From: Nostoc sp. NIES-4103
Lineage (GTDB): Bacteria > Cyanobacteriota > Cyanobacteriia > Cyanobacteriales > Nostocaceae
NCBI RefSeq assembly: GCF_002368335.1
Contig: NZ_AP018288.1
Coordinates: forward strand, 5,162,000-5,225,999
Direction of reading: 5' to 3'
Length of the DNA stretch: 64,000 bases
Shown here: positions 32,614 through 42,351 of the stretch, one piece after another
How positions within the stretch are numbered: position 1 is the stretch's first letter
Layout of the letters: every line of letters begins with the position of its first letter
Notes under the pieces: model-generated
Databases searched by the model: none
The model's input: the letters and a program-made list of their open reading frames with translations, nothing else
What the model was told of the DNA's origin: nothing
Made by a program: the position numbers and the translations under genes

Positions 32614-34668
32614 ATGAGCATAGATGAAGTCGTATTGCTATTAAAAGCCAGCCAGGCAAATGGTTTGACGACACTCCAAGAGACGGTATTGCGCTCTTCG
32701 TGGGAGGGAAAAACTTATACCACCATAGCAGTTGAAGCGCATTACGGTGAAGAACGTGTGAGGAAAGTAGCTTCCAATTTATGGCAATTGCTGAGCAATT
32801 TTTGGAGGGAACCAATCAATAAATTCAACTTTCGTTCCTCTTTAGAACCTCGCCCTCTAAGTAAAACACATCAACAGTTAATTAAAGAATTTAACAAAGC
32901 AGCCACAGCTATATCCTTGGAATTTCCCAGTGGCCCAGTATCCCTTGACTCCAGATTCTACATTTCTCGCCCACCAGTTGAGGAACTTGCCTATACACAA
33001 ATAGATGAACCAGGAAGTGTCATCTATATCAAAGCTGCTCAAAAGATGGGGAAAAGCTCTTTGATTCTTAGACTTCTCGAACACGCTGTTAATCAAGGCT
33101 TTCATACCGTCAATTTGGACTTTCAGCAAGCAGACAAAGCAGTCTTTGCTAGCTTGGATAAATTTTTACGTTGGTTGTGTGCCAATATCAGTCGGGAGTT
33201 ACAACTAGAACCAAAACTTAATGATTATTGGGATGAGGAGATGGGTAGCAAAGTCAGCTGCTCTATCTATTTTCAGAGTTATTTACTGCCTGCTCTAACA
33301 AACCCTCTGGTTTTAGTATTCAACGAAGTGGACTGGGTGTTTGAGTATTCGGAAATAGCTGGGGAATTTCTGCCATTGGTACGCTTTTGGCACGAACAAG
33401 CAAGAAGAGTGGAGATTTGGCAAAAACTCCGCCTTGTCCTCGTTTTTTCCGCAGAAATTATTGTTCCTCTAAAATTAACTCAATCTCCGTTTAACATTGG
33501 TTTGCCAATTAAGTTACCGCCGTTTACAACAGAGCAAGTACAGGAGTTAGCGCAACGTCACGGTCTTGATTGGACAGATGGTACAGAAGCTTTGAGTTTA
33601 ATGGCTATGGTAGGGGGACATCCTTATTTGGTGCGACTAGCTTTGTATCATCTTGTGGGTAAAGGCGGCTTAGAACAGGATTTAAATCAGCTACTAGAAC
33701 AAGCAGCAACAACAGCAGGAATTTATCACGAATATTTAAGTCAATACCTATTAGCACTTGGAGAGGAACCAGAATTAGCAGATGCTTTTTATCAGGTAAT
33801 TACGGCTACAGACTATGTGGAGTTAGAGCCAGTGATAGCCTATAAATTACAAAGAATGGGACTAGTTAATCTAGAGGGCACTCGTTGTACTCCTGCATGT
33901 GAGTTGTATCGTCTATATTTTCGGGATCAACTCAATACAATTAAAGATGCGAGAAATATTCGATTTGAAGAGTTAGAAAAAGAAAATCAACAGTTACGTG
34001 ACCTCTACAGCTTAGATGAACTTACTCAATTAGCTAATCATCGCTACTTTCATAACTACCTACAAGTTGAGTGGCAGAGATTAACTTGTAAGAATTCTAC
34101 CCACAGGTCACTTCTTGAAAAAGGCCACTTTGAACTGATATATGATCGCACTCCTCTATCATTGATTTTATGCGACATCGATTATTTTAAAATTTACAAC
34201 AAAATACATGGTAGTCACGCTGGAGATCATTGTTTGCGACAAATTGCAAACACTATCGTTAATGCAGTTAAGCAACCGTTTGGTTATTACAGCTTCTCAT
34301 CTGTAAACAGCCTTACTTACCAAGCTGATCATAATTTTGAAACTTCTCATACTGGAAATTCCCAAAAGAAATTCAGTTCAGTGTTGGTAACTCGCTATGG
34401 CGGTGAAGAATTTGCCATTCTCACCCAAACAGATGCCACTACTGCTGTGTATATTGCCGAACACATTCGTTCCTCAGTGAAAGCTTTGGAAATTCCTTGT
34501 GAATATCCTGGGATCGACGGACTTCCAGCTACTGTTTTAACTGTCAGTTTAGGTGTTGCCAGTATCATACCCAATGCACAAAATGAGCCAAATACCCTAA
34601 TAAATGTTGCTGAGCAAGCACTTTATCAAGCAAAAAGAAAAGGACGCGATCGCGTTGTCCTCATTTAG
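32614..34668 (+). CDS. vMAP/AAA-like ATPase fused to a GGDEF diguanylate cyclase
   Basis: 684 aa in three parts. Residues 1-95 are a helical HTH-like domain as found at the N-terminus of cyanobacterial vWA-MoxR-associated and AAA-like proteins. Residues about 105-440 are an AAA-like (STAND-type) domain with phosphate-binding AAQKMGKSSLILRLL (Lys147) and LVFNEVDWVFEY as Walker B. Residues about 465-684 are a GGDEF domain: the DELTQLANHRYF entry motif, LCDIDYFKIYNK metal site, and RYGGEEFAIL at 594-603, so cyclase activity is expected to be retained. No RxxD inhibitory site precedes GGEEF. The likely role is making cyclic di-GMP under control of the ATPase module. Confidence 0.85.
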   Translation: MSIDEVVLLLKASQANGLTTLQETVLRSSWEGKTYTTIAVEAHYGEERVRKVASNLWQLLSNFWREPINKFNFRSSLEPRPLSKTHQQLIKEFNKAATAISLEFPSGPVSLDSRFYISRPPVEELAYTQIDEPGSVIYIKAAQKMGKSSLILRLLEHAVNQGFHTVNLDFQQADKAVFASLDKFLRWLCANISRELQLEPKLNDYWDEEMGSKVSCSIYFQSYLLPALTNPLVLVFNEVDWVFEYSEIAGEFLPLVRFWHEQARRVEIWQKLRLVLVFSAEIIVPLKLTQSPFNIGLPIKLPPFTTEQVQELAQRHGLDWTDGTEALSLMAMVGGHPYLVRLALYHLVGKGGLEQDLNQLLEQAATTAGIYHEYLSQYLLALGEEPELADAFYQVITATDYVELEPVIAYKLQRMGLVNLEGTRCTPACELYRLYFRDQLNTIKDARNIRFEELEKENQQLRDLYSLDELTQLANHRYFHNYLQVEWQRLTCKNSTHRSLLEKGHFELIYDRTPLSLILCDIDYFKIYNKIHGSHAGDHCLRQIANTIVNAVKQPFGYYSFSSVNSLTYQADHNFETSHTGNSQKKFSSVLVTRYGGEEFAILTQTDATTAVYIAEHIRSSVKALEIPCEYPGIDGLPATVLTVSLGVASIIPNAQNEPNTLINVAEQALYQAKRKGRDRVVLI

Positions 34669-34675
34669 GCAAGGG

Positions 34676-34840
34676 AGCAAGGGGAGATGGGGGATGGAAA
34701 GATGGGGGAGATAGGGGAGATGGGGGAGATGGGGGGCTTTGGGGCCCCCTCTGGGGTTGGGGGGCAATGGGGGGATGGGGAGATAATTCTTAACTCCTAA
34801 CTCCTAACTCCTAACTCCTAACTCCTAACTCCTCATGCTT
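34676..34840. repeat. Tandem GGGGGAGAT and CTCCTAA repeats with an embedded dispersed repeat
   Basis: GGGGGAGAT-type units are interrupted by a segment GGGGGGCTTTGGGGCCCCCT and then TCTGGGGTTGGGGGG, the complement of the insertion at 2,313-2,379. Six to seven CTAACTC heptamers follow. Confidence 0.8.
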
Positions 34841-34849
34841 TATTTACCA

Positions 34850-36634
34850 TCAACGAAGAGTGACAAGTGGTACACCTAACCACCCAGCAAAATTTTCTTT
34901 TTGTGTGGGATCGGGATTTTGTACGGTAATAACTTGATACTTAGTAGGACTTGGGGCAGCAAGAGTGACAGAGTAAGTACGCAGTTCATCTTGGTGGAAA
35001 ACTGTCACCTCAATGGTATCGTTCGGCTGATAATCTTTGAGGCGATCGCTAAGTTGATTTGCTGTGACTTTGATTCCTGCAATGGCTAGTAACTCATCAC
35101 CTGCATCAATTCCCGCCAGTTGTGCAGGCGAGTCCGTTTCTACCAACTTCACTATTTCTCGTCCATTCTCTGTTTTTGTCTTCAGACCGAGGTAAGGTTC
35201 GTCCTCTAGTTCCGACACCAGATGCAAGCCAAAAGGTTCGAGGTATTTATTAAAGGGTAATTCTTCAGTGCCATCAATGTAGCGTTCAAAGAAATCAGTT
35301 AAATCAACTCCCGCCACAGATTCAATTACTTCCTGTAATTGTTCTGGGGTATAGCCAATTTCTGCTTGCCCAAATTGCTCCCACATTTGCCGCATCACAT
35401 CATCAAGAGAGCGCTGGTTGCCATGGCGCACTCGAATGAGCAAATCTAGTAACAAAGATACCATTTCCCCCTTCAAATAGTAGGAAATTTGGGAGTTAGA
35501 GCTATTAGCATCAGGACGGTAAAGTTTAATCCAGGCATCAAAACTCGACTCAGAAAGCGGTTGTACTTTGCGACCTGGTGTCGTAAGATACCTAGTAATT
35601 TCCTTACTCCAATTATTTAAATACGACTTAGCATCATAAATTCCTGCTCGCAAAGGAATCAGCAAGTCGTAGTAACTGGTAGTGCCTTCACAGAACCATA
35701 AAGATGGTGTATAGTTTTCGCGATCGTAGTCAAAACTCTCTAGAGCTTTTGGGCGAATCCGTTTCACATTCCACAAGTGAAAGAATTCATGTGCCACCAA
35801 TTGCACAAAGCGCTCGTATTTATCCTGAGAACGAAACCCAAAACGCTGGTAAATCAACGAGCAGGAATTTTTATGTTCCAAACCTCCATAAGCTTGGGCA
35901 AATAAATGCAGCAGAAACACATATCTTTCATAAGGCAAACCGCCGAACATCTGTGCTTCCACCTGAACAATTTTTTGGATATCAGCAATCATCCGCTGCA
36001 CTTGCAAATTTCCCTGTCCCCAGATTGCCAGTTCATGAGATTTGCCCAACACTTCAAAGTGATACAAATCATGAGAACCAATCTCAAAAGGACTATCTAC
36101 CAAGGTGTCGAAATCAGCAGCATAGAAAGTATTAGCTTGCTCACCCACAGGTGGTAAGGCAGTAGTCACCTGCCATTGTGGGTATGGTGGTACGATGGTA
36201 ACGCGAATTGGTAGCCGTTCCCAACCCGGTAGTCTAAAAAACAGTGCTGCACCGTTAAAATAGCCGTGGGTATTATCCAAGTGGTTTGTGCGTACTGACA
36301 ATTCATTGGCAAAAATCCGGTAACGCACAGTTAATCTGGAAACACCAGTTTTGTTGACTTGCCAGTGATTTTTACTAATTTTCCGCCAAGGTAAAGGCTT
36401 ATCCCCTGCAAATGCCTCAAAATCTTGTAGATTCTTGGCGTATTCCCGCACTAAGTATGAGCCTGGTGTCCATACTGGCATTTTTAAGTCAAGAATTGAT
36501 GATGGATAGTTAACCAGTTGCAAGGTTACCTCAAACAGATGCGTTTCTGGTTGGGGCATTGCCACTTGGTAATAAATCGTCGGTACTGTTTCCTGTACGC
36601 CAATTTCGAGACGAGGTGCTGTTGCTTCAGTCAT
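34850..36634 (-). CDS. M61-family zinc aminopeptidase with PDZ domain
   Basis: 594 aa, typical of the bacterial M61 glycyl aminopeptidase family. An N-terminal beta-sandwich domain (about 10-190) precedes the catalytic domain with HEFFH at 282-286 (two zinc His and the catalytic Glu) and the third ligand in FCEGTTSYYDLL. A helical region follows, then a PDZ domain (about 470-560: LGLKTKTENGREIVKLVETD, AQLAGIDAGDELLAI). No signal peptide is visible, so it is probably cytoplasmic or a leaderless peptidase. Monocistronic; the repeats downstream do not affect the frame. Confidence 0.93.
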   Translation of the reverse strand: MTEATAPRLEIGVQETVPTIYYQVAMPQPETHLFEVTLQLVNYPSSILDLKMPVWTPGSYLVREYAKNLQDFEAFAGDKPLPWRKISKNHWQVNKTGVSRLTVRYRIFANELSVRTNHLDNTHGYFNGAALFFRLPGWERLPIRVTIVPPYPQWQVTTALPPVGEQANTFYAADFDTLVDSPFEIGSHDLYHFEVLGKSHELAIWGQGNLQVQRMIADIQKIVQVEAQMFGGLPYERYVFLLHLFAQAYGGLEHKNSCSLIYQRFGFRSQDKYERFVQLVAHEFFHLWNVKRIRPKALESFDYDRENYTPSLWFCEGTTSYYDLLIPLRAGIYDAKSYLNNWSKEITRYLTTPGRKVQPLSESSFDAWIKLYRPDANSSNSQISYYLKGEMVSLLLDLLIRVRHGNQRSLDDVMRQMWEQFGQAEIGYTPEQLQEVIESVAGVDLTDFFERYIDGTEELPFNKYLEPFGLHLVSELEDEPYLGLKTKTENGREIVKLVETDSPAQLAGIDAGDELLAIAGIKVTANQLSDRLKDYQPNDTIEVTVFHQDELRTYSVTLAAPSPTKYQVITVQNPDPTQKENFAGWLGVPLVTLR

Positions 36635-36869
36635 CTGTAGTTAGGAGTGATAAGTTCAGAGTCAATAGTTAATAGTCAATAGTTGTTAATAGTCAATAGT
36701 CAATAGTTAGTAGTAAAAAACTTTGAAGTTAGGGCTTGGGACTAAGTACTCTACACTCCACAACTTAACGCTCAGCAACGCGTTTGTGCTACCCTGCGGG
36801 TTCTCCTGTGGAGTACAGGGGTAGGGGCCAGTGTTAGTTCGGGCAAATTTCAGTGACTCAGCACTCTGG

Positions 36870-37550
36870 TTAGACTTTGCCAGCTAAATTCATCAACTGT
36901 TTGAAGTTGATGATGCAAATGATGTTGTTCGCGTTGTCAATGGTGATCCAACCTTTTTGATGTAATTTTTCCATAATTTTAGTCGTTTCTTCAACTCCAA
37001 TTTCAGTAACATCTGCTAAATCCTTAAAAGGAATATTAAAAATTTCTTTACCTTTGTCTGATTCGTGCCCATAACTTTCGCCTAAACTAACTAGGGTATG
37101 AGCAAGCTTGACAGCTGGAGGTGAAGACCGGATTTGCAAGCGCTGATTAATTTGTCGCAATCGCCGCACCATTAGTTGCAGCATCCGGTGATGTAACTGC
37201 GGGTCTTTAAACAAAATTTGAATAAAACGCTCCCTTGAGATGCTAAGCAACTTGACTGATGAAAGGGCAATAACATCTGTTGAACGCGGAGATTCATCTA
37301 AAATCGCCATTTCTCCAAAGAAATCACCTCGACCCAAAATTGCCAAAGTCACAGCATCATCTCCACAGGTGCGTCGGACTTTAACCCAGCCAGAAACCAT
37401 AAAGTAAACTGCATTACCCCAGGCATCTTCCATCAATACGGCTCGCCCAACTGGGTATTCATGTTCAATTGCAACATTGAGCAGCCATTCCAAAGTCTGC
37501 GGGTTGGCTGTACTCAGTAAGGGGAATTCACTAAAAACCTCAGTCTGCAT
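36870..37550 (-). CDS. Crp/Fnr-family transcriptional regulator
   Basis: 226 aa. A cyclic-nucleotide-binding beta-roll (about 20-135) contains the phosphate-binding-cassette-like GRGDFFGEMAILDESPRSTD, in which the Gly-Glu and Arg-Ser/Thr pair suggest that cAMP or a similar ligand could bind. A long dimerisation helix leads to a C-terminal winged HTH (about 165-215: FKDLADVTEIGVEETTKIME). The Cys pattern for an Fnr iron-sulfur cluster is absent. Family members in cyanobacteria control nitrogen, carbon or motility genes; which one this is cannot be said. Confidence 0.9.
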   Translation of the reverse strand: MQTEVFSEFPLLSTANPQTLEWLLNVAIEHEYPVGRAVLMEDAWGNAVYFMVSGWVKVRRTCGDDAVTLAILGRGDFFGEMAILDESPRSTDVIALSSVKLLSISRERFIQILFKDPQLHHRMLQLMVRRLRQINQRLQIRSSPPAVKLAHTLVSLGESYGHESDKGKEIFNIPFKDLADVTEIGVEETTKIMEKLHQKGWITIDNANNIICIINFKQLMNLAGKV

Positions 37551-38167
37551 GAAATATCTGCAAAATAATATAATCAGTTCAACAGCGGAAAAGTAATTTG
37601 AGTAGTATTAACTTATAAAACCTTTACCTTAGTATAAATAACACCATCAAATTGTTACATATTAAACAAAACCTCAAAAGTAATACCAATTTGCAAAAAC
37701 CAAGTATAAAGCTTTACGCCCTACAGATTCCAACCTAGAAACCCAAATGAAATCTGAGTCAGGGTGCTGTGGTCGCGTCTATTGATTACGAATTACAAAT
37801 TACCAATTGGTATAAACAGGTCTGGGCTTCCATTAAACATAACAATTATGCATGGGATCGAAATCAGCGCTTTCACTGACCAAGCCCTTCGGGTTATTAA
37901 TACCGTTTCAATTTAAAATTGATACATTTAGGCAAACAGGGGGAACAGGGAGAGTGAAAACCTTGCTTACAATAACTCTCTTTCTCCCCCAGCCACCCCA
38001 ACTCAACACCACGCAAAGTTAGTGCGACAGATTACTATTACTCTGTCACACTAACTTTACCAGGGATAAGAAATGTAACAAACACCAAAAACTCTTTCCC
38101 TACTCCTTACTCCCTACTCCCCACTCCCTGCTTCCACCCGGTGATGCAAGGGTTGATAGACCACTAG
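37551..38167. other. Intergenic region with one strong palindrome
   Basis: No gene seen. The only clear structure is the inverted repeat at 38,015-38,058. ACTCCCTACTCC-type tandem units occur near 38,100-38,140. Confidence 0.5.
38015..38058. repeat. 44-bp near-perfect inverted repeat
   Basis: AAAGTTAGTGCGACAGA pairs with TCTGTCACACTAACTTT, 17-bp arms with one mismatch and a ten-base loop. There is no U tract on either side, so it is not a standard terminator. It lies 110 bases past the end of the HetZ-related gene. Confidence 0.7.
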
Positions 38168-39355
38168 TTAGTCTTGAGTTCTTAAAGCTTGGGCTGCAAG
38201 ATAAATCTTAGTCCATTCACCCATAACCTGATGGGTTTTCAATCCTAATTTTTGAGCTGTTGCTTCTATGGAGTTGCCTGCTTTTCGTGAATTCAAAATC
38301 TGCTGCTCAATAGAAGTTAATTTTTCCTCAAGTTGTTGCCATTGGCTTTGTGTGAGTCCCAAATTATTTTCTTGTAAGGAAATTGAAAGCCAATTATCTA
38401 CGAGTTCTGGCTTCCCTTTCAGAGCGAAGACACGTACAGCGTGATAACTAATTTTTTCTCGTAAACGATAGATTTCTTTAATGGGTTTATTTAATTTCTT
38501 GGCAATTTCATCTTGAGACTTGCCTTGTAGATATAGTTCTAGCCATTCTACTGCTTCTTTTCCAAGATTTTCTTGTAAATAATTGGCAAATTCCTTTTCT
38601 ACTGTCTGCCGCAGCGCCTGTTGTTCTTCTATTTGTTGTGCCTCTTGATATTCTGCGATCGCTTGATTATCCACCAAGTTTACTCGATTATCATTATCAT
38701 CTGTAAGAATTTCTTCTGAAACTAGTCTCACTAAGTCACTAGTTGGTACTTGGGTTAAACCACCACGTTGAGTACGTCTTAAATAATTTACAAAACGATA
38801 GGCTAACAAAGGTTGATTACGTACTGGTCGTAAAGCATACTCTTCTATGCTGGCAAACAGCAGAGTATCTTGGAGTCGTCTATCAGTCGTAATTTCAGAG
38901 ATGCAAGCCATCTGCTGTTGCATGTAGTTATCGTTTTGCAATAATTCTTGGATAACTTCTTGCAACACATCTACAACACTACGCTGGCGATCGCGGCTTA
39001 GAGAAACCCAAGTCTGAATCTTATTCCTTAATGTCACTAAACTCCCCAGCCTAGTGATCAGGTTGCGATAAGCACGTTCTCTACCGATTCCCAAATAGCG
39101 TTGACGCAAAATTCGATAGCGATATTCCATCGCTTGCTTGGCGATATCAAGTTCCTTGGGGTTGAGCAGATCAAACCGTTTTAAATCACGTCCCAAAAGC
39201 CAAAGAACAATACTTTCCCTATTGGCCAAACTTTGTTCTGGACATTCAGCAGCTAGCCGCTTGTGCCAATCTTGCGCCAGTTTTTCTGCTTCCGTTGCCA
39301 TAGCGAGATTGCGCTCCTCGAAACCCTGTTTTAAAGTTTGCATCACAACCCCCAT
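38168..39355 (-). CDS. HetZ-related protein (heterocyst differentiation family)
   Basis: 395 aa, about the length of HetZ (around 400). The region RYRILRQRYLGIGRERAYRN, LVTLRNKIQTWVSLSRDRQR and especially IEEYALRPVRNQPLLAYRFV and NYLRRTQRGGLTQVP matches the conserved core I know from HetZ and its paralogues. The C-terminal part has two HTH-like segments (KSQDEIAKKLNKPIKEIYRL and NSIEATAQKLGLKTHQVMG) similar to sigma-4-type helices. HetZ is a DNA-binding regulator of early heterocyst differentiation. The patU genes that normally follow hetZ are absent here, so I call it a HetZ-related paralogue. It has a long (about 1.4 kb) gene-free upstream region. Confidence 0.75.
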   Translation of the reverse strand: MGVVMQTLKQGFEERNLAMATEAEKLAQDWHKRLAAECPEQSLANRESIVLWLLGRDLKRFDLLNPKELDIAKQAMEYRYRILRQRYLGIGRERAYRNLITRLGSLVTLRNKIQTWVSLSRDRQRSVVDVLQEVIQELLQNDNYMQQQMACISEITTDRRLQDTLLFASIEEYALRPVRNQPLLAYRFVNYLRRTQRGGLTQVPTSDLVRLVSEEILTDDNDNRVNLVDNQAIAEYQEAQQIEEQQALRQTVEKEFANYLQENLGKEAVEWLELYLQGKSQDEIAKKLNKPIKEIYRLREKISYHAVRVFALKGKPELVDNWLSISLQENNLGLTQSQWQQLEEKLTSIEQQILNSRKAGNSIEATAQKLGLKTHQVMGEWTKIYLAAQALRTQD

Positions 39356-40823
39356 TTATCGCACTTAAATTAATACCTGGCAGTTACCCATGAGTCTGTC
39401 ACCTTCATAGAGACATCTCAACGTTCACATTGTTATTACGTCTTTATTCACTAACTTTATGCAAGTTAGCTAGGAATTTTGGCATTTCTGTTTTTACTTT
39501 CAATCACTAAATGCATCAAAATCATGGCATTTGGGGCATTTGCCTGAATGTCTGCATCGGTTTAAGTTTTGTAAACTTAATTTTGAGAAACACACAACGC
39601 CAATTTATCTTTGTATACTTAAGTATAGACTTATACGAGTAGAACTTAGTAAAAACTAACATTTTGCACTTGTTGCGAAGAGCGAGTATGAGTTACTTCC
39701 AACAGGACGCTGTTTTATCCATATATGTTTCACCTGGTTGCTGTTTTCCTGAGATAATATGGAAATTTTGCCAATTTTCACGTCATTACACAATTGATAT
39801 CATCTTTGTCGAATTGACCATAATAAACACATCCTAGTGCCAACTCCGTCAGGCGCAAGCTATTAGAAAAGGTAAAGTGTAGGCTTGCCTAGATCAGCTT
39901 GGGGAGTATTAAGAGTAACAAGCAAGGTACATGACATCATATGCGAATTTTTATAGTATTTCTGGGGATTAATAAATAACATAAGGTGAATGTTTGGATA
40001 GTTATTCTATTCAGTTAATTGCCATTGGAGTTACATATTAGAAGTTAAGTTCCCAATAGTGAAAATTTCGGCATTTTCAAGAAAGAACTTAAAATTTAAA
40101 AGTACCCGTAAGATTATCATTTCCATCAAGGAAGTTGAGAGTTAGTTGAACAACGAGACTATGATATTCAGTAGCTGTGCAGAATTAAATATATAGCAAA
40201 GTGCGATCGCGCTCAGTCAAAATCAATGAGTTAGCAAACTAGACTTTTATTCTTCTTAGTCAGGCAGTCTTGTCTAGGGGTCTCTCTGAGTAAAGGAACT
40301 GCCTTCCCCATTCGACGAAATCGTTCCCGTTCGCGGAGTGCGTCTTGGAAGAACAAAGGTAGGGATTGTCTAGTTCCCGGAGTGCGTCTTGGAAGGAGAA
40401 GATTAACCAAAGGATCTTGCAGTCTCACCCCAGGTGTACCGCTATCGGCAAAGCTGAACACCAGTCGCTGATGGGGTTCCTAGTCCTCTATCAGCGACAG
40501 GCGCGTATGGTATCCCGACTTGAGCAGATTGCTGTCAAGTGGCGTGAGACACTACACTTTTTAAGCGTCATGCCAAAGGTCTGTACGTAGTTTCTGATGG
40601 TTACTTAGTTTGTATTAAACCTTGATAGGTGGCGTATTCATAATGGTTAACTGAAGTTAGCTAACTAAGGTTACTAACCTCAGATAAATTAAATGAATCT
40701 TTTATCTCAACCTGACATATTAGAAAAGTTCAATACTCAAAAGCCAATTGTCAAGAGTGAATAATTACTTAGCACTCTAGACTCTTAACTTTTGACTTCT
40801 ATCGAAAACTAACGATTCTAACT
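39356..40823. other. 1.47-kb gene-free region upstream of the HetZ-related gene
   Basis: AT-rich near the HetZ-related gene, then a more G/C-rich stretch (40,260-40,600) with a duplicated segment (next entry). Short ORFs there cover repeats on both strands and look spurious. Long leaders are common for heterocyst regulators; no specific promoter was identified. Confidence 0.5.
40334..40395. repeat. Direct repeat pair, 18-bp unit
   Basis: CGGAGTGCGTCTTGGAAG occurs at 40,334-40,351 and again at 40,378-40,395, separated by 26 bases, each preceded by GTTCCCG-like sequence. Confidence 0.75.
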
Positions 40824-41174
40824 TTATCGCCCGTTCGATGACCTGATAATTGGATTTTCCACAGAGTCCCGATACTGTTGGACTTGCTCAGTATAAGCAA
40901 TTGGTAGAACAGCTTCGACGTTTTCATGAGGACGAGGAATAATCACCCAAGATTCTAAAGTACCACCATGAACATTTTCTGCGGCTTCAACGCCAGCAGC
41001 CATAGCAGTTTTTACCTCAGAAACATCACCGCGAATATTTACTGTAAAACGAGCGCTACCCACTCTAATATAACCAACAAGGGTGACTCGGCCAGCTTTG
41101 ACCATAGCATCTGCTGCGGCTAGTACAGCAGGAAAACCCTTGGTTTCAAGCGATCCAACTGCCTGTAGTGACAT
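40824..41174 (-). CDS. ccmK4: Carboxysome shell hexamer protein CcmK4
   Basis: 116 aa, a single BMC (Pfam 00936) domain. It shows AVGSLETKGFPAVLAAADAM, VGYIRVGSARFTVNIRGDVS around the hexamer pore and the WVIIPRPHENVEAVLP C-terminal motif, which matches CcmK4 more than CcmK2 (which has VARPHENLE-type ends). It forms shell facets of the beta-carboxysome. ATG at 41,174 has AGGAG six bases upstream; the TTG six bases earlier is not used. It follows ccmK3 after 85 bases on the same strand. The satellite ccmK3-ccmK4 pair is usually apart from the main ccmK2K1LMNO cluster, as here. Confidence 0.9.
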   Translation of the reverse strand: MSLQAVGSLETKGFPAVLAAADAMVKAGRVTLVGYIRVGSARFTVNIRGDVSEVKTAMAAGVEAAENVHGGTLESWVIIPRPHENVEAVLPIAYTEQVQQYRDSVENPIIRSSNGR

Positions 41175-41259
41175 TAGCAATCTCCTGTATAAATAAACGT
41201 ATGTGGCGCTACAAGTTAATTGTACGAAGCTTCGCTACGAATTTTAATGGCAAAATCGC

Positions 41260-41571
41260 TTAGAAGATACGGAAAGGTTCGGATTTTTGAGTAAAGTGGA
41301 TTGGTAGAATAGTTTCCACGTTTTCCGGGGGATTGGGGACTATGTAGTGAGTGATGACTGTACCAGCCTTGACTTGCTCTCCAGCAGCTATTCCTGCTTC
41401 TACAGCTCTTTTCACTTCAGCAACTTGTCCCCGAACTGCAACTAACAAGCGAGCGCTTTCAGCTAGACCATAATACACCAGTGTAACTGCGGCAGATTTC
41501 ACCATCGCATCTGCTGCGGCTAAGACACTAGGAAAACCTAAAGTTTCAATTACGCCAACCGCCATCGGCAT
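41260..41571 (-). CDS. ccmK3: Carboxysome shell protein CcmK3
   Basis: 103 aa single BMC domain. It begins MPMAVGVIETLGFPSVLAAA and has the CcmK3-type middle VTLVYYGLAESARLLVAVRG plus ITHYIVPNPPENVETILP. The NPPENVE end (instead of RPHENVE) is the feature that separates CcmK3 from other CcmK. CcmK3 is known to form mixed hexamers with CcmK4, which tune shell permeability. Start at ATG 41,571 with AGGAG eight bases upstream. The downstream gene is ccmK4 in the same operon. Confidence 0.9.
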   Translation of the reverse strand: MPMAVGVIETLGFPSVLAAADAMVKSAAVTLVYYGLAESARLLVAVRGQVAEVKRAVEAGIAAGEQVKAGTVITHYIVPNPPENVETILPIHFTQKSEPFRIF

Positions 41572-41862
41572 GGCATCAGCTCCTGAGTCAAGAATAAGTG
41601 ATATCAATTGTACGAGGCTTTAGTCCTAATTTTGACATTTAGGAAAACTTTCTTTTGAAGAAAGTAGGATCAAAGGGGTGTAGGGAGTCAGAGGTGGGGT
41701 ACTTTCAAGGGCAAGTTTTTGGCTTAGCAGATGAGAAAGCTGTGGAACTTCTCCAAGATTCAGGGAACAAGCAACCAACAGGTAAAGGTTGACCAAGTAA
41801 CAAGGTGACAATAACCTCCATGAAACCGCATCGAAAACAACTGAGAAGATGTGTTGGTTTTT

Positions 41863-42031
41863 TAGAGGATGTCTGAAAAGTCGAAAAATATACTAATAAC
41901 CCCTCTCCAAACCTCTCCCCGAAAGGTCGATAGGCTTTGAAACCCCCATTCCCTACAAGGGAATGGGGGTTAGGGGGGTTAGGTTTTTAAAGCTTTGATG
42001 TTAATAACGATACTTCTCAGACATCCTCTTA
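41863..42031. mobile_element. 169-bp MITE-like element, copy 2
   Basis: Ends TAGAGGATGTCTGAAAAGT and ACTTCTCAGACATCCTCTTA form a terminal inverted repeat of about 18 bp with one or two mismatches. The interior has CCCCCATTCCC...GGGAATGGGGG palindromes. Its length is the same as that of the element at 21,105-21,273, with matching ends but different interior sequence. No ORF. Confidence 0.7.
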
Positions 42032-42351
42032 GCATGTGGTCGAGTATGTACCATGTGATCTGGTGGCAAGTGATCATAATTACTATCAAAAGGTGTAGCA
42101 TCAGCCTTACTACTAACACTGACCAGCCAGAAAATAGCAAGAGCGATCGCCCTCCTAATGAATGTTGTTCGGTACTTTTAGGTCAGTCATATCAGGAAAA
42201 ATGCTACATAAACCACTAAATTATATACTGAGCAATTAAAGTATAAGTTTACATTTTATACCAAGCATTAAATCCTGTCTGTAGGAGAAAATCAATTAAT
42301 CTCAGGGGAGAGGTTTAGCGAGGGATTAAAACAGTACTCATTGAACTCACG

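Noticed and set aside
40231..40590. 76-aa and 74-aa ORFs upstream of ccmK4
   Set aside because: They cover the 18-bp direct repeats on opposite strands; no ribosome-binding site or conserved motif.
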